56,218 nucleotides of DNA from an uncultured Paracoccaceae bacterium (GCA_937916485.1 CALFSV010000232.1:1-56218), one strand, 5' to 3'. Positions 18,059 to 27,685 are shown, counted from the first letter of the stretch. Notes: generated from the letters alone by a model not told the origin. Numbers and translations: made by a program.

Positions 18059-18907
18059 TCAGGCCGTCAGGCTTTGTTCCATCAGGCTTTGCAGTTCAGG
18101 GGTCACCTCTGGCGTCAGGCCAAACCACCGTTGCCAGGCCGGAACGCCCTGGTGCAACAGCATGCCCAGCCCGTTCACGGTCTGGTTTCCACGCGGCGCC
18201 GCCGCCGCCAGCAAGGGCGAGGCGAGCGGGGTATAGATGATGTCGTTGACAAGGGCAGACCGGGGCAGGGCATCCAGCCGGAGGTCAAGGGCGGCCTGTC
18301 CGACCATGCCCTGACTTGTCGTGTTCACCACCGTCGCGGCGCCTTCAAGGGCATCATGCCGCGCCTCCCACGGCAGGACGGTGATTGGACCGCCAAGGTC
18401 GGCCGCCAGACTTTCCGCCCGTTCGGTAGTGCGGTTTACCAGCCGGATATCGGTCGCCCCGTCTTGCATCAGGGCGTAACAGATCGCCCGCGCGCCGCCA
18501 CCGGCCCCGATGACGAGGGCCGGGCCCGCATCCGCCCGCCAATCGGGTGCCTGCTGCTTGAGATTGCCAAGGAAACCCAGCCAGTCGTTGTTGGTGCCCG
18601 ACAGGCTGCCGTCTTTTTCGACGACAACGCAGCTGACCGCCCCGATCTTGCGGGCGACCTCATCCACCCTGTCCAGAATGCGCATCGCTTCCTGCTTGTG
18701 CGGGATGGTCAGGTTACAGCCCGAAAAGCCCAAGGGATGCAAAGCCCGCAAGGCCGGTTCAAGCATATCGGGCGCAATGGCCAGCGGGACATAGGTCCCG
18801 GCGAGCCCCTGCTGGGCGAACCAGTAGTTGTGCATCAACGGCGAGCGGGAGTGCATGACGGGCCAGCCCATCACGCCTGCCATATGGAACCGGTCGGGCG
18901 CTGCCAT
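18059..18907 (-). CDS. Shikimate dehydrogenase-like NADP oxidoreductase
   Basis: The product has 282 residues. The ATG at 18907 lies directly after the stop of the upstream aldolase gene, with GAGG just before; an upstream ATG at 18940 overlaps that gene. SRSPLMHN binds shikimate, IPHK holds the catalytic Lys, and GAGGGARA plus NRT form the NADP site, followed by the late NGLGMLLHQG. Because the operon is catabolic, it may be a quinate/shikimate-type dehydrogenase acting on an alicyclic acid rather than biosynthetic AroE. Confidence 0.82.
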   Translation of the reverse strand: MAAPDRFHMAGVMGWPVMHSRSPLMHNYWFAQQGLAGTYVPLAIAPDMLEPALRALHPLGFSGCNLTIPHKQEAMRILDRVDEVARKIGAVSCVVVEKDGSLSGTNNDWLGFLGNLKQQAPDWRADAGPALVIGAGGGARAICYALMQDGATDIRLVNRTTERAESLAADLGGPITVLPWEARHDALEGAATVVNTTSQGMVGQAALDLRLDALPRSALVNDIIYTPLASPLLAAAAPRGNQTVNGLGMLLHQGVPAWQRWFGLTPEVTPELQSLMEQSLTA

Positions 18908-18908
18908 C

Positions 18909-19610
18909 CTAGACCTCACCCTGTCCTTGGCTCGCCCCAAGTTTGGCCCGGAAATGGTCCCAGGTCCGGGCGAACAGCTCGGGGTTCATCAGCTTTTCGC
19001 GGCACAGCGCCATCTCCTCGGCGCTGAAGGCGTAGGGCGTGCCGATCTGCATGGCGCGGTACTGCCGCTCGGCATTCTCTTCGAGGTAGGAGATCAGCAC
19101 AAAGGCCTCGACGATATCGCGCCCAAGGGCAACGGCCCCGTGCGATTTCATCAGCGCGGCGGGGCGGTCGCCCAGCGTATCGGCGAGCTGTGCGGCCATT
19201 TGGGGCGAGTTGATCGAATTGGGCGTGTCCAGCACCGGCACCGGATAAAGCAGGCTGCCTTGGGCAAAGACCGGCAGATAGGGCACAGCGGCCATTGTCA
19301 GATAGGTCGACCACTTGGGGTGGGCGTGCACGATGGCACCGGCATCGGGCCGGGCGCGGTACAGACCGGCATGCAGATGAAATTCGAGCGGCGGCTTGCC
19401 CGCCCCCTCGATCACCGTCCCCTCCATGTCGATGGTGCAGATGTCCGCCGGGGTCATCGCACTGCGCTGGCACAAGCCGATGTTGATCAGCATGCGGTCA
19501 TCATCCAGCCGGATGCTGCAATGCCCGTTGTAGTCGATGATCCCCGCCCGCTCGAGCATCATGATACAGTCGGCCAGCTGTTGTCTTGCCTTTGCCGCGT
19601 CGGTCATCAT
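18909..19610 (-). CDS. Class II aldolase/adducin family protein
   Basis: The 233-residue protein shows NGHCSIRL, FHLHAGLY, the zinc motif HAHP and a third His in KSHGAVALG, as in fuculose-phosphate aldolase relatives. Two tandem ATG codons start the frame; the second (19607) has better spacing from GGAGGG. It is next to a paralogue at 19617. Many catabolic members are decarboxylases or aldolases acting on dicarboxylic or hydroxylated acids; the substrate is unknown. Confidence 0.8.
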   Translation of the reverse strand: MMTDAAKARQQLADCIMMLERAGIIDYNGHCSIRLDDDRMLINIGLCQRSAMTPADICTIDMEGTVIEGAGKPPLEFHLHAGLYRARPDAGAIVHAHPKWSTYLTMAAVPYLPVFAQGSLLYPVPVLDTPNSINSPQMAAQLADTLGDRPAALMKSHGAVALGRDIVEAFVLISYLEENAERQYRAMQIGTPYAFSAEEMALCREKLMNPELFARTWDHFRAKLGASQGQGEV

Positions 19611-19616
19611 GCCCTC

Positions 19617-20363
19617 CTACCAGCCGGTCTGGCTGCGGACACCGTGACGCCAGAGATCCCAGGCCCGCATGCCGGCTGTCTGGTTGGTGACATCTGCCAA
19701 CTCGCCCTCTTCGGGGGACAGGGCCGCAAGGGGGTCGCCCTCGGCCAGGGCCAGGGACCAGTGCTGGATGCGGGCGTTGACCTCGGTGTAGACGGCCCGG
19801 AACACCGCCGTTTGCAAGGTGGCCCCGCAGGCAACCGATCCATGGGCCCGCATCAGGGCGACGTTCTTGTCCCCCAGCGTCTTGGCCAGAGACACGCCAC
19901 GCGGACAGTCGCAGACCAGCATGTCGGTGGTGCCAAAGTCGTCGCGGATGTCAAAGACTGGAACCCCGGTCGCAAGGAACGCGGCGTTGTGGAACATCGC
20001 CTGCATCGGGCGGTTCACCAACCCAAAGGGGATGACCGAAGGTGAATGGCTATGCACGACCGAGTTGATGTCGGGACGGGCCTTGTAGATCTCGGAATGG
20101 ATGTAGCGTTCGATAAACCCTTTGCGGTCGTCACCCGCGCAGGCCACGGACTCCAGATCATACTCCATGATATCGTCGGGCTGTACGAGGGCCGGGGCGA
20201 TGGCGCGTGGCATCAGAAAGCGGTCCGGCGCATCGGGATGGCGCATGGACACATGGCCGAACCCATCGACGACGCCCTGTGCCGCCAGAATGCGGCTGGC
20301 GGCGGCGATATCGGCCCGGATCTCGGCTGAGACGGGGCCGCCCGAGGCTGGCGATTGGGTCAT
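19617..20363 (-). CDS. Class II aldolase/adducin family protein
   Basis: The 248-residue paralogue of the next gene has GFGHVSMR, the zinc pair in VVHSHS near residue 104 and a later His in RAHGSVACG. The HAHP motif is changed to HSHS, which still supplies two His ligands. Only 6 bases separate it from the next gene, so the two may be co-translated subunits or successive enzymes. Substrate unknown. Confidence 0.78.
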   Translation of the reverse strand: MTQSPASGGPVSAEIRADIAAASRILAAQGVVDGFGHVSMRHPDAPDRFLMPRAIAPALVQPDDIMEYDLESVACAGDDRKGFIERYIHSEIYKARPDINSVVHSHSPSVIPFGLVNRPMQAMFHNAAFLATGVPVFDIRDDFGTTDMLVCDCPRGVSLAKTLGDKNVALMRAHGSVACGATLQTAVFRAVYTEVNARIQHWSLALAEGDPLAALSPEEGELADVTNQTAGMRAWDLWRHGVRSQTGW

Positions 20364-20382
20364 ATGCGATCCTCTTGCGTCA

Positions 20383-21372
20383 TCAGATGATCACCTTGGT
20401 CATGATGCCCTTGGGAAAGATTTCCTCGGGCGTGAACTGACGGTGTGCGATGCCTTGTTGGGAGGTGTATAGCGCCATCTGCTCCCACGTGGCGCGGTTT
20501 TCCTCGATGCCGAAGGGGAAAGTGTCCTTGCCGAACCGTTCAGCCATCTCGCGGGCATAGGTAGCGAGCCAAGGCAGGGGATAGCGCGAGACCGCCGGGT
20601 CAAACAGCCGTTCAAGGCTGCGGCGCTTGGATTCGAGAAAGGCTTTGAACAGGTTGCGGGCGACCCAAGGGTGTTCGTCCAGAATGGCCTTCTTCATGGC
20701 GATGATATGCATGATCGGCCAGACCTTGGTCGTCTCGTAATACTCTTTCTCCATTTCCAGATAGTCGGGAAACAGGCGGACCACGTCGGGATGCCCCTCA
20801 AGGAAACATGTTGGCGGCCGGGCGATGATGGCGCAGTCAATCTCGCCCGAAGCCAGCATCTCGCTCAGCGACTTGTCCTTCACACGGATGACCTCGACGC
20901 CCTCGGGCAGGTTCAGTTCGACCTTTTCTTCGCGGCCCGGCGCGTTGGCACCGGCCTGCACCCATTGGACGTCGCTCAGCTTGACGCCCATGTCGTTCTG
21001 CAACCAGCCGCGCATGTAGACAGCCGCAGAATGCGCCCATTCAGGAGAGCCGACCTTTTTGCCCTTAAGGTCTGCCACGGTTTTGATGCCGCTGTTCTTG
21101 TTGACGTAGAACGAACTGAACCGGAACAGGCGCGAGCAGATGACGGGAAGGCCAATGACGTCGCTGTCGGGGCGGGTGACCTGGGTGGTGAACTTGGCAA
21201 ACGACAGCTCGGCCAGATCAAACTCGCGGTTGGCGGTGAACCGGGCAAAGCATTCGTGATGCCCAAGGTTCAGCCAGTTCAGGTCGATCCCTTCGGCCTG
21301 AACCGTGCCCATCCGAAAATCGCGGAAGTGGTCATAGTCAGTGGTCGCAATGGTAAGTTTAAGCTTGGACAT
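20383..21372 (-). CDS. 4,5-dihydroxyphthalate decarboxylase (Pht5)-like protein, copy 1
   Basis: The product has 329 residues from MSKLKLTIATTDYDH; an upstream ATG at 21429 would add an Arg-rich, unlikely leader. It has the bilobed binding-protein-like fold of Pht5 and NMT1-type proteins (FDLAELSFAKF near 64, VADLKGKKVGSPEW near 113) but no signal peptide, so it is probably a cytosolic decarboxylase rather than a transporter subunit. The length matches Pht5 (about 330). It heads the minus-strand operon downstream of operator site 21485-21509. Two diverged homologues lie at 43184 and 47038. Confidence 0.7.
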   Translation of the reverse strand: MSKLKLTIATTDYDHFRDFRMGTVQAEGIDLNWLNLGHHECFARFTANREFDLAELSFAKFTTQVTRPDSDVIGLPVICSRLFRFSSFYVNKNSGIKTVADLKGKKVGSPEWAHSAAVYMRGWLQNDMGVKLSDVQWVQAGANAPGREEKVELNLPEGVEVIRVKDKSLSEMLASGEIDCAIIARPPTCFLEGHPDVVRLFPDYLEMEKEYYETTKVWPIMHIIAMKKAILDEHPWVARNLFKAFLESKRRSLERLFDPAVSRYPLPWLATYAREMAERFGKDTFPFGIEENRATWEQMALYTSQQGIAHRQFTPEEIFPKGIMTKVII

Positions 21373-21484
21373 GGCCCCTCGCGTGCAGGTGGCGCGGCGC
21401 CTTGGGCGGGCTCTGGCCCCGGTCCGCAATGTGGTCCCTTGTTTGCGCGAGCCTGTTGCGGCGGTCCAGTGCGGGAAGAGTGTC

Positions 21485-21509
21485 GTTCCTTTATGCGGAA
21501 TGGCGTTCA
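21485..21509. promoter_or_regulatory. Three-half-site operator, site G
   Basis: The site reads GTTCC-TTTATGC-GGAAT, then GGC, then GTTCA. It matches the shared pattern GTTCC-N7-GGAAC-N3-GTTCC with one mismatch in each of the last two arms. It lies between the divergent Pht5-like operon and the CoxL-like gene and can serve both. Confidence 0.65.
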
Positions 21510-21591
21510 GTTTTCAGGGGTGTCAGACGGGGAAGGAGGATTGCCGCCGGACCGCGATCCGCTACCGTCTGGCCAGGCGTCCAAACAGGGG

Positions 21592-23853
21592 ATGAAACGG
21601 GTGACGGACAAGACACATAGCGGTCGGATCGAGGATGGCAGGCTTTTGCGTGGGCAGGGGCGCTATGTCGCCGACATAGTCCCTGGCAATGCGCTGCACG
21701 GCGTGTTTGTGCGGGCCGAGCAGGCGCCTGGGCGAATTGTTCGGCTTGGTGTCGATGTTGCGCAATCCATGCCAGGCGTTGTCATGGTCCTTACGGGGGC
21801 GGATTTGGCAGCGGCCGGTGTCGGACCCTTTGACAGTGACCCGATGCCTGTCGGAGAGGGGGAGGCGGTGGTGGATCTTCCCATGCCGCTTATGGCCATC
21901 GGGGTGGCGAGGCATGTGGGCGAACCGCTGGCCCTTGTTGTGGCGACGTCACGTGCCCAAGCCCTCGACGCGGCAGAGGCGGTTGAGGTCGACGTGCTAC
22001 CGGAACCCGCCGACACCCGCCTTGCCGCCAGCGCGACCGTGGGCGATCTGGACGGGGCGCGCAGTGCGCTGGCCCGGTCAGCCCATGTGATCCATCACGC
22101 GGTGACGCTGCCCCGCATGGTTGCCGCCCCGCTTGAATGTCGGGGCTGTCTGGCGATCCCGGGGCCGGATGGGTCCCTGACCTTTCACACCAGCAGCCAG
22201 AACCCCTATGTCATCCGGCGCAGTCTGGCGGACCAGTTTGGCTGGGATGTTGATGCCATTCAGGTTCTGTCCCCTGACGTGGGTGGGTCCTTTGGCCTCA
22301 AGGGTTTCCTGACCCGCGAAGAGGTGGTTGTGGCCTGGGCTGCAGGTCAGTTGGGCCAGCCCGTTTCATGGGGTGCCACCCGGTCCGAGGCGATGGTGGC
22401 GGATCATCAGGCCCGGGGTGTCACCGGCCATCTGTCCCTTGGTCTGGATCGCGACTTGAAGTTCACCAGCGTCGTTGCGGCATTTGACGTTGATCTGGGC
22501 GCCTATCCCCACAGGCGCGGCTTTGGGATCATGAATAACGCCGCCGGTATCACGGGGATGTACCGGATGCCCCATGCCGCCGCTACGGTCCGCGGGCACC
22601 TTTCCCCCCGGATGCCACTTGCCCCCTATCGCGGCAACGGCAGGCCCGAGGCGACATTGGCGATCGAGCAACTGATTGACGTCGCCGCCCGCCAGCTTGG
22701 CGCTGACCCCGTTGCCCTGCGTCGGGCCAATCTGCTGCGTCCTGACGATCTGCCGCATAAGACTGCGATGGGCTTTCCCATTGACGTTGGCGATTTTGAA
22801 CGAGGCTTTGACCAGCTTGTCGCCCTGGCAGACCATCGCAACCTGCCAGACCGCAAGGCGGCCGCCGAGGCGCGGGGCCGGTTGCACGGGTTTGGCCTGA
22901 TCACCTGCCTTGAGAGTTCGGGTGGCCCGGTTTCAAAACCGAGGCCCGATCATTGTCGGCTGATGGTCCAGACCAATGGGCGGCTGATGATCGCTCCCGG
23001 CGTCACCTCATCCGGGCAGGGGCATGAGACGGCCTTTGCCCGGATGGCCGCGGATCGCCTTGGGCTGGGTCTGGACGAGGTCGACTACGTCAACGGCGAT
23101 ACTTCGGCCGTTTTGGACGGGCGCGGCAGCGGCGGCTCTTCGGGAATGGTGGTGGCGGGATCGGCGGTCTCGCTGGCGCTGGACCAATTGGTGCAAGAGG
23201 GCAAAGAGATCGCCGCCCTCCAGTTTGGCTGCGACGTTGACGGGGTTCTGGTGGCGGACGGTCTGTTCCGCGAGGTTGGCGGCAATCGCGCCCTGAGCCT
23301 GTCGGACCTTGCGGCCCAACGCGGTCCAGAGGCCTGGGTCATCAATCAGCGCTTCGTCCCGGACGCCGCCGTTTTCCCCAATGGGGTGCATGCCTGCGAG
23401 GTCGAGATTGATCCCGAAACCGGGGCTTTGCAGATCACCCGCTACAGTGTGGTCGAGGATATCGGCATCGTCCACAACCCCGATCTTGTTGCTGGCCAGT
23501 TGCACGGCGGTATCGCGATGGGTCTGGCCGAAGCATTGGGCGAGCAGGTGCATTACGATGCCGAAGGGCAGGTTCTGACCGGCACCCTGATGGACTACTA
23601 CCTTGCCCGGGCGGCCGATATCCCGATGTTTCAGCACGGCAATGTTGAGGTTGCGACAGACCGCAATCCGCTAGGCGTGAAGGGCGTGGGCGAGGCGGGA
23701 ACGGTTGGCGGGGTGGCGGCGCTTATGGCCGCCGTTTCGGATGCGCTGGCCACACGCGGTGTTGCCGCCTTTGATCTGCCAGCCACACCGCAACGGATCT
23801 GGACCGCGTTGCAGGGCTTGCAGCCGCAGCGCCCGGATGGGGGCGGGCGATGA
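21592..23853 (+). CDS. Molybdenum hydroxylase large subunit (CoxL/XdhB type)
   Basis: The 753-residue product starts at ATG 21592 after CAGGGG; open frame further upstream is antisense to the Pht5-like gene and not coding. The N-terminal domain (GRGRYVAD-like, ALHGVFVRAE) and the molybdopterin domains are evident, with GVGEAGTVGG near residue 704 supplying the catalytic Glu. The family needs a FAD subunit and a 2Fe-2S subunit, usually adjacent; neither is in the window. It probably hydroxylates an aromatic ring or oxidises an aldehyde in the island's pathway. It overlaps the following transporter gene by ATGA. Confidence 0.85.
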   Translation: MKRVTDKTHSGRIEDGRLLRGQGRYVADIVPGNALHGVFVRAEQAPGRIVRLGVDVAQSMPGVVMVLTGADLAAAGVGPFDSDPMPVGEGEAVVDLPMPLMAIGVARHVGEPLALVVATSRAQALDAAEAVEVDVLPEPADTRLAASATVGDLDGARSALARSAHVIHHAVTLPRMVAAPLECRGCLAIPGPDGSLTFHTSSQNPYVIRRSLADQFGWDVDAIQVLSPDVGGSFGLKGFLTREEVVVAWAAGQLGQPVSWGATRSEAMVADHQARGVTGHLSLGLDRDLKFTSVVAAFDVDLGAYPHRRGFGIMNNAAGITGMYRMPHAAATVRGHLSPRMPLAPYRGNGRPEATLAIEQLIDVAARQLGADPVALRRANLLRPDDLPHKTAMGFPIDVGDFERGFDQLVALADHRNLPDRKAAAEARGRLHGFGLITCLESSGGPVSKPRPDHCRLMVQTNGRLMIAPGVTSSGQGHETAFARMAADRLGLGLDEVDYVNGDTSAVLDGRGSGGSSGMVVAGSAVSLALDQLVQEGKEIAALQFGCDVDGVLVADGLFREVGGNRALSLSDLAAQRGPEAWVINQRFVPDAAVFPNGVHACEVEIDPETGALQITRYSVVEDIGIVHNPDLVAGQLHGGIAMGLAEALGEQVHYDAEGQVLTGTLMDYYLARAADIPMFQHGNVEVATDRNPLGVKGVGEAGTVGGVAALMAAVSDALATRGVAAFDLPATPQRIWTALQGLQPQRPDGGGR

Positions 23854-24749
23854 CCGATCCGCAGGTCGGCCAGCTTCTGGCACTGGCCTCTGCGGTCTGT
23901 TTTGCCATGTCCAATACCTTCATCGGGCGGACTTCGCAGTCGGGCGGTGACAAGGGCGTCGTGTTCTCGGTCATGGTGACAGTGGTGATGTCCCTCGCAC
24001 TTTGGCTGGGGTTCGAGGGGCTGCCCAGCCGCTACAGCATTTCGGTTCCCGGACTTTGGGCCTTTGCCCTTGCGGGTGTCTGCGCGATGGTCTTTGGCAG
24101 AAGCCTTTTGTACGAAAGTGTTCGTCGGCTGGGCGTGTCTCGTGCCTCTGCCGTCAAGCGGCTGAACCCCTTCTTTTCCGTCCTCTTGGCCGCCTTGATC
24201 CTGGGCGAGGCGATCAATGGACGCGATACCCTGGGGATGGTGGCAATCGCCGCGGCCTTTGGTCTGCTGATTGCAGAGCGTGGGGTGGGGAAGGGTGCAA
24301 AGGGCCCCGCCGACATCAGTGCCAAAGCCTATCTGTTCGGGGTCTTTGCCGCACTTGCCTATGCCCTCGCCTACATCCTGCGCAAGATCGGGCTGGACCT
24401 GATGCCTTCTGCCGCCTTCGGGACACTGGTCAGCGCAGTCACCGGATTGGCGGTTTTTGGTATGCGGGCCGTCGTCTCACCCGTGGCCCGGGGGCATCTG
24501 TTGGGGGTTTTCGGGTTTCTCGACCGCTGGGTCGTTCTTGCGGCGATCCTGATGTCGGCGGGCCAGATCCTGCTGTTTGCCGCGCTGGCAAAAGAGGCGG
24601 TCTCGACTGTTGTGATGATCGCTTCGCTTGAAGTCTTCCTGTCCATCTTTCTTTCGGTCGTCGTCTTTCGGACCGAAGCCCGGCCCGGCGCCTACGTGAT
24701 CATCGCGGCATTGCTGGCGACAATCGGGGTCATTTTTGTAGCAAGCTGA
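23850..24749 (+). CDS. EamA/DMT-family transporter
   Basis: The 299-residue protein has ten hydrophobic helices in two EamA repeats. Its ATG overlaps the stop of the molybdenum hydroxylase gene (ATGA), so the two are translationally coupled. Such transporters export or import small metabolites; this one may handle substrate or product of the oxidoreductase. A second EamA-like gene is at 36507. Confidence 0.82.
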   Translation: MTDPQVGQLLALASAVCFAMSNTFIGRTSQSGGDKGVVFSVMVTVVMSLALWLGFEGLPSRYSISVPGLWAFALAGVCAMVFGRSLLYESVRRLGVSRASAVKRLNPFFSVLLAALILGEAINGRDTLGMVAIAAAFGLLIAERGVGKGAKGPADISAKAYLFGVFAALAYALAYILRKIGLDLMPSAAFGTLVSAVTGLAVFGMRAVVSPVARGHLLGVFGFLDRWVVLAAILMSAGQILLFAALAKEAVSTVVMIASLEVFLSIFLSVVVFRTEARPGAYVIIAALLATIGVIFVAS

Positions 24750-24776
24750 TTTTCAGCTTGGTCGCCACTGAATTTC

Positions 24777-24801
24777 GTTCTGTTATGTGGACCGCTGTCC
24801 C
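24777..24801. promoter_or_regulatory. Three-half-site operator, site F
   Basis: The site reads GTTCT-GTTATGT-GGACC, then GCT, then GTCCC, matching the pattern shared by seven promoters here with a few arm mismatches. It ends 1 base before a -35-like TTGACG, so a bound activator could contact RNA polymerase. Confidence 0.55.
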
Positions 24802-24802
24802 A

Positions 24803-24832
24803 TTGACGTTCACCCCTGTGGGTTTCTACGGT
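24803..24832 (+). promoter_or_regulatory. Sigma-70-like promoter of TTT-cupin-EutA operon
   Basis: TTGACG at 24803-24808 and TACGGT at 24827-24832 are separated by 18 bases. The -10 is weak, which fits activator dependence on the operator directly upstream. The long leader to 25038 has no obvious gene. Confidence 0.45.
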
Positions 24833-25037
24833 GAGAAACGATGCGTCTTGGGAGGGGCAGTCTGCTTGTCGAAAATTGCGCGGTTGCGCCGAAGTGTTAT
24901 CCTTGAATGGAAACGTTCTGACGGGGGTGACACGGCTGGTGAAGGAGGGCCGCAAATCTAGGACACGACAAGCAGGGCGTGCATTTGAAAGTTCCACAGA
25001 CCGTCCGAAGACTAAATCCTGAGGGAGGAAATCAGGG

Positions 25038-26075
25038 ATGAGAAGAACTTTTTTGAAAGGCGCCGTGGCGTCGATCATTGCTGGAAGCACGCTGACATTT
25101 GCAGGCGTTGCCGCAGCGCAGGACGCCGCGTCGTTCTATGACGGCAACGTCATCAAGTGGATTGTCCCGTACAATCCCGGCGGTGGCTACGACGAATACA
25201 GCCGCGCAGTCGCACCCTATCTTGAGAAGTACACGGGTGCCCGCGTCGATATCGTGAACCTGCCCGGTGCCGGTGGCATGAAGGGCGCCAATGAAATCTA
25301 CGATTCTCCCGCGGATGGCCTGACAATCGGCATCATCAACGGCTCTGCCATGGTCACCAACCAGATCTCCGAGATCGAAGGTGCGACCTATAACGTGGCT
25401 GACTACAGCTACCTTGGCCGCGTGGTTGCTGACCTTCGTGTGCTGGTCGTCGGGGCAAACACGCCCTACACCTCGTTCGAGGACTTGCAGAACGCCCCCG
25501 ATCCGATCGTCATCGGCGCGACGGGCCTTGGCGGCAGCACATACGTGGATGCTGTGATCACCGGGCCCGCCCTTGGTGTTGAGCAGCGGGTCATCCACGG
25601 CTTTGACAACTCTTCCGACGTGCGTCAGGCGCTGTTGCGCGGTGACGTGGCTGGTATGTGGGGCTCTCTGGGCAGTGCGCTGGCAGGTGTTGAGGATGGC
25701 GACCACATCATCGTCGCCCAGTCCGACCCCGAGCGGTCGGCGCTTCTGCCCGATGTGCCCAGCGTGTTCGAATTCATCGACACCTCTGCCAACCCCGAGC
25801 AGACCCGCGCGGTCATGAACGCTTGGGATGCGCTGAACGCCGTTGGGCGTCCGGTTGCGGCACCTCCGGGTATTCCGGCTGACCGGCTCGCCTTCCTTCA
25901 GGAGGCTTTTGCACAGGCAATGGCCGATCCGGAGTTCGTCGAGATGATGGTCAGTGCCGAGCGTGAGTTGTCCTATGTGGACGGCGCCCGGATGGCACAG
26001 ATTGCCGCGACGGCCACCAACATGTCGCCCGAAGTCAAAGCGATCATGGTTGCCGCTGTCCAAGGCGAAATCTGA
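25038..26075 (+). CDS. TTT-family solute-binding protein (TctC), system 1
   Basis: The 345-residue protein starts MRRTFLKGAVAS with a twin-arginine-like motif and a signal peptide cut near AAA-QD (about residue 28). The TctC fold is shown by KWIVPYNPGGGYDEYSRAV, NLPGAGGMKGANEIY and PGIPADRL. TTT systems import carboxylates such as citrate, tartrate, phthalate or terephthalate; the ligand here is probably an aromatic or related acid, judging from the island. It heads the operon under operator site F. Confidence 0.88.
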   Translation: MRRTFLKGAVASIIAGSTLTFAGVAAAQDAASFYDGNVIKWIVPYNPGGGYDEYSRAVAPYLEKYTGARVDIVNLPGAGGMKGANEIYDSPADGLTIGIINGSAMVTNQISEIEGATYNVADYSYLGRVVADLRVLVVGANTPYTSFEDLQNAPDPIVIGATGLGGSTYVDAVITGPALGVEQRVIHGFDNSSDVRQALLRGDVAGMWGSLGSALAGVEDGDHIIVAQSDPERSALLPDVPSVFEFIDTSANPEQTRAVMNAWDALNAVGRPVAAPPGIPADRLAFLQEAFAQAMADPEFVEMMVSAERELSYVDGARMAQIAATATNMSPEVKAIMVAAVQGEI

Positions 26076-26089
26076 TCCGACACGAAATG

Positions 26090-26115
26090 GGGCGGCCCTT
26101 GCAAAAGGGCCGCCC
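26090..26115 (+). terminator. GC hairpin after tctC, system 1
   Basis: GGGCGGCCCTT and AAGGGCCGCCC form a perfect 11-base stem around a GCAA loop. There is no U-run. It probably protects the tctC message or partly terminates it, giving more binding protein than membrane subunits. Confidence 0.6.
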
Positions 26116-26182
26116 TTGGCGTCTTCCAAGCACCATTAACTCGCCCGATCCTTTGGCGACCGGGCTCTGACAGGCAGTAACC

Positions 26183-27682
26183 ATGACCATCATCGAAGGA
26201 CTGACGAGCGGCTTTTTGCAGTCGATCAGCCTCTCCGTTTTGCCGTATCTCGCTGTGGGGTCTATATTTGGGCTCGTGATCGGCATCATTCCGGGGCTCA
26301 GCGGCCATTTCGCCATGGCGATGGCGGTCACCTTTCTTTACACGATGGAGCCCGGAGCGGGTATTGCCTTTCTTCTGGGCGCCCACGCGACCGTGGCGCA
26401 GGGGGGCGGCCTGACGGCGATCCTATTCAGCACGCCCGGAACCGGGCAGAATGCCGCGACCCTTCTTGATGGTCCACCGATGCGGGACAAAGGATTGGGT
26501 GGCGTCGCAGTTGGCGCGGCAATGGCATCGTGCTTTCTGGGCGCAACCTTTGGGGCGATCGTTTTGGCCGCAATGTTGCCTGTCTTGCGGTCGGTCGTGC
26601 TGTTCTTTGGCCCGCCAGAGGTCGTGATGATGGCCTTCCTCGCCCTGACCTTCGTCGCTGTTCTGGGCAAGGAGGATCTTGTCCGCAGCCTCATCGCGGC
26701 CCTTCTTGGTCTGCTGATGGCTATGATTGGCCTCGACAACGTCACCAACACCGAACGCTTCACCATGGGCACGCTGTCATTGTCGGACGGCCTGTCACTG
26801 GTGCCGGTCATCCTTGGCCTTTTTGCTGTGGCCGAGATGTTTGACCTCTGGGGTACCGGCGGGGCGTTGGCGCGCAATGTGTCCAAGCCGCTGTCGGCCC
26901 GCGAGACTCAGAAACAGATTTTTCGTGGTATCGGCCTGGCCTTCAAGAACTGGTGGCTGGTGATCCGCTGCAGCTCGATCGGAACCGTTATCGGCCTGAT
27001 CCCCGGGCTGGGCAGTGCGGCGGCCTCCTTTGTGGCCTATGGACATGCCAAGCAGACCTCCAAAGACAAGGAGTCCTTCGGCAAGGGCAATGTCGAAGGG
27101 GTCATCGGGCCGGAGGCTGCCAATGACGCCGTCGAAGGCGGTGCGCTCGCCTCGACCATCGCGTTCGGTATTCCAGGCAGCTCTTCTATGGCGATCCTGT
27201 TGAGCGGTCTTTTCATTCTTGGTCTGGAGACTGGCCCCCGCATGCTCAACCAGCATGTCGACATCGTCTTTATCATGATCTTCACCATCATTATCGGCAA
27301 CCTGATCGGCACCATTGTCGGTATGTTCCTGGTCAACCCGCTAAGCCGGGCCACCTCGATAAGGGCCGAGGTGATGGTGCCGGTGCTGATGGCCGTCATC
27401 GTGACGGGGGCCTATGCCACCGACCGGTCGATGTTTGATATCGGCGTGGCGGTGTTCTTTGGCATCATCGGCTACATGATGAAGGTGCTGAACTACTCGC
27501 GGGCCGCCATGCTGATCGGCTTCGTTCTGGGCTTTTCGCTGGAAAAGAACCTTTACCTGTCGCTCCTGCTGGACGGCAACTTCTTCTTCCTTCAGCCGAT
27601 CCCCGCCGCCCTTGGGCTGATCACGATCAGCTTCCTCGCCTACAACATCTGGGGCATTGCCCGCGACGCAAAGAAGGGCTGA
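26183..27682 (+). CDS. TTT-family large membrane subunit (TctA), system 1
   Basis: The 499-residue protein has about eleven to twelve hydrophobic helices and the TctA hallmarks GIIPGLSGHFAMAMA near 36, TPGTGQNAAT near 91, LIPGLGSAAASF near 272 and a large loop with GVIGPEAANDA. It forms the channel of the sodium- or proton-driven importer with TctB and TctC. Confidence 0.9.
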   Translation: MTIIEGLTSGFLQSISLSVLPYLAVGSIFGLVIGIIPGLSGHFAMAMAVTFLYTMEPGAGIAFLLGAHATVAQGGGLTAILFSTPGTGQNAATLLDGPPMRDKGLGGVAVGAAMASCFLGATFGAIVLAAMLPVLRSVVLFFGPPEVVMMAFLALTFVAVLGKEDLVRSLIAALLGLLMAMIGLDNVTNTERFTMGTLSLSDGLSLVPVILGLFAVAEMFDLWGTGGALARNVSKPLSARETQKQIFRGIGLAFKNWWLVIRCSSIGTVIGLIPGLGSAAASFVAYGHAKQTSKDKESFGKGNVEGVIGPEAANDAVEGGALASTIAFGIPGSSSMAILLSGLFILGLETGPRMLNQHVDIVFIMIFTIIIGNLIGTIVGMFLVNPLSRATSIRAEVMVPVLMAVIVTGAYATDRSMFDIGVAVFFGIIGYMMKVLNYSRAAMLIGFVLGFSLEKNLYLSLLLDGNFFFLQPIPAALGLITISFLAYNIWGIARDAKKG

Positions 27683-27685
27683 ACC

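Noticed and set aside
21421..21440. Extra operator-like GGTCC words near the CoxL promoter
   Set aside because: They are direct rather than inverted and break the 17+3+5 spacing; site G in the same gap fits far better.
20671..21591. Upstream extension of the CoxL-like frame
   Set aside because: The first 300 codons are antisense to the Pht5-like gene; the real protein begins at ATG 21592 with a ribosome-binding site and the family N-terminus.
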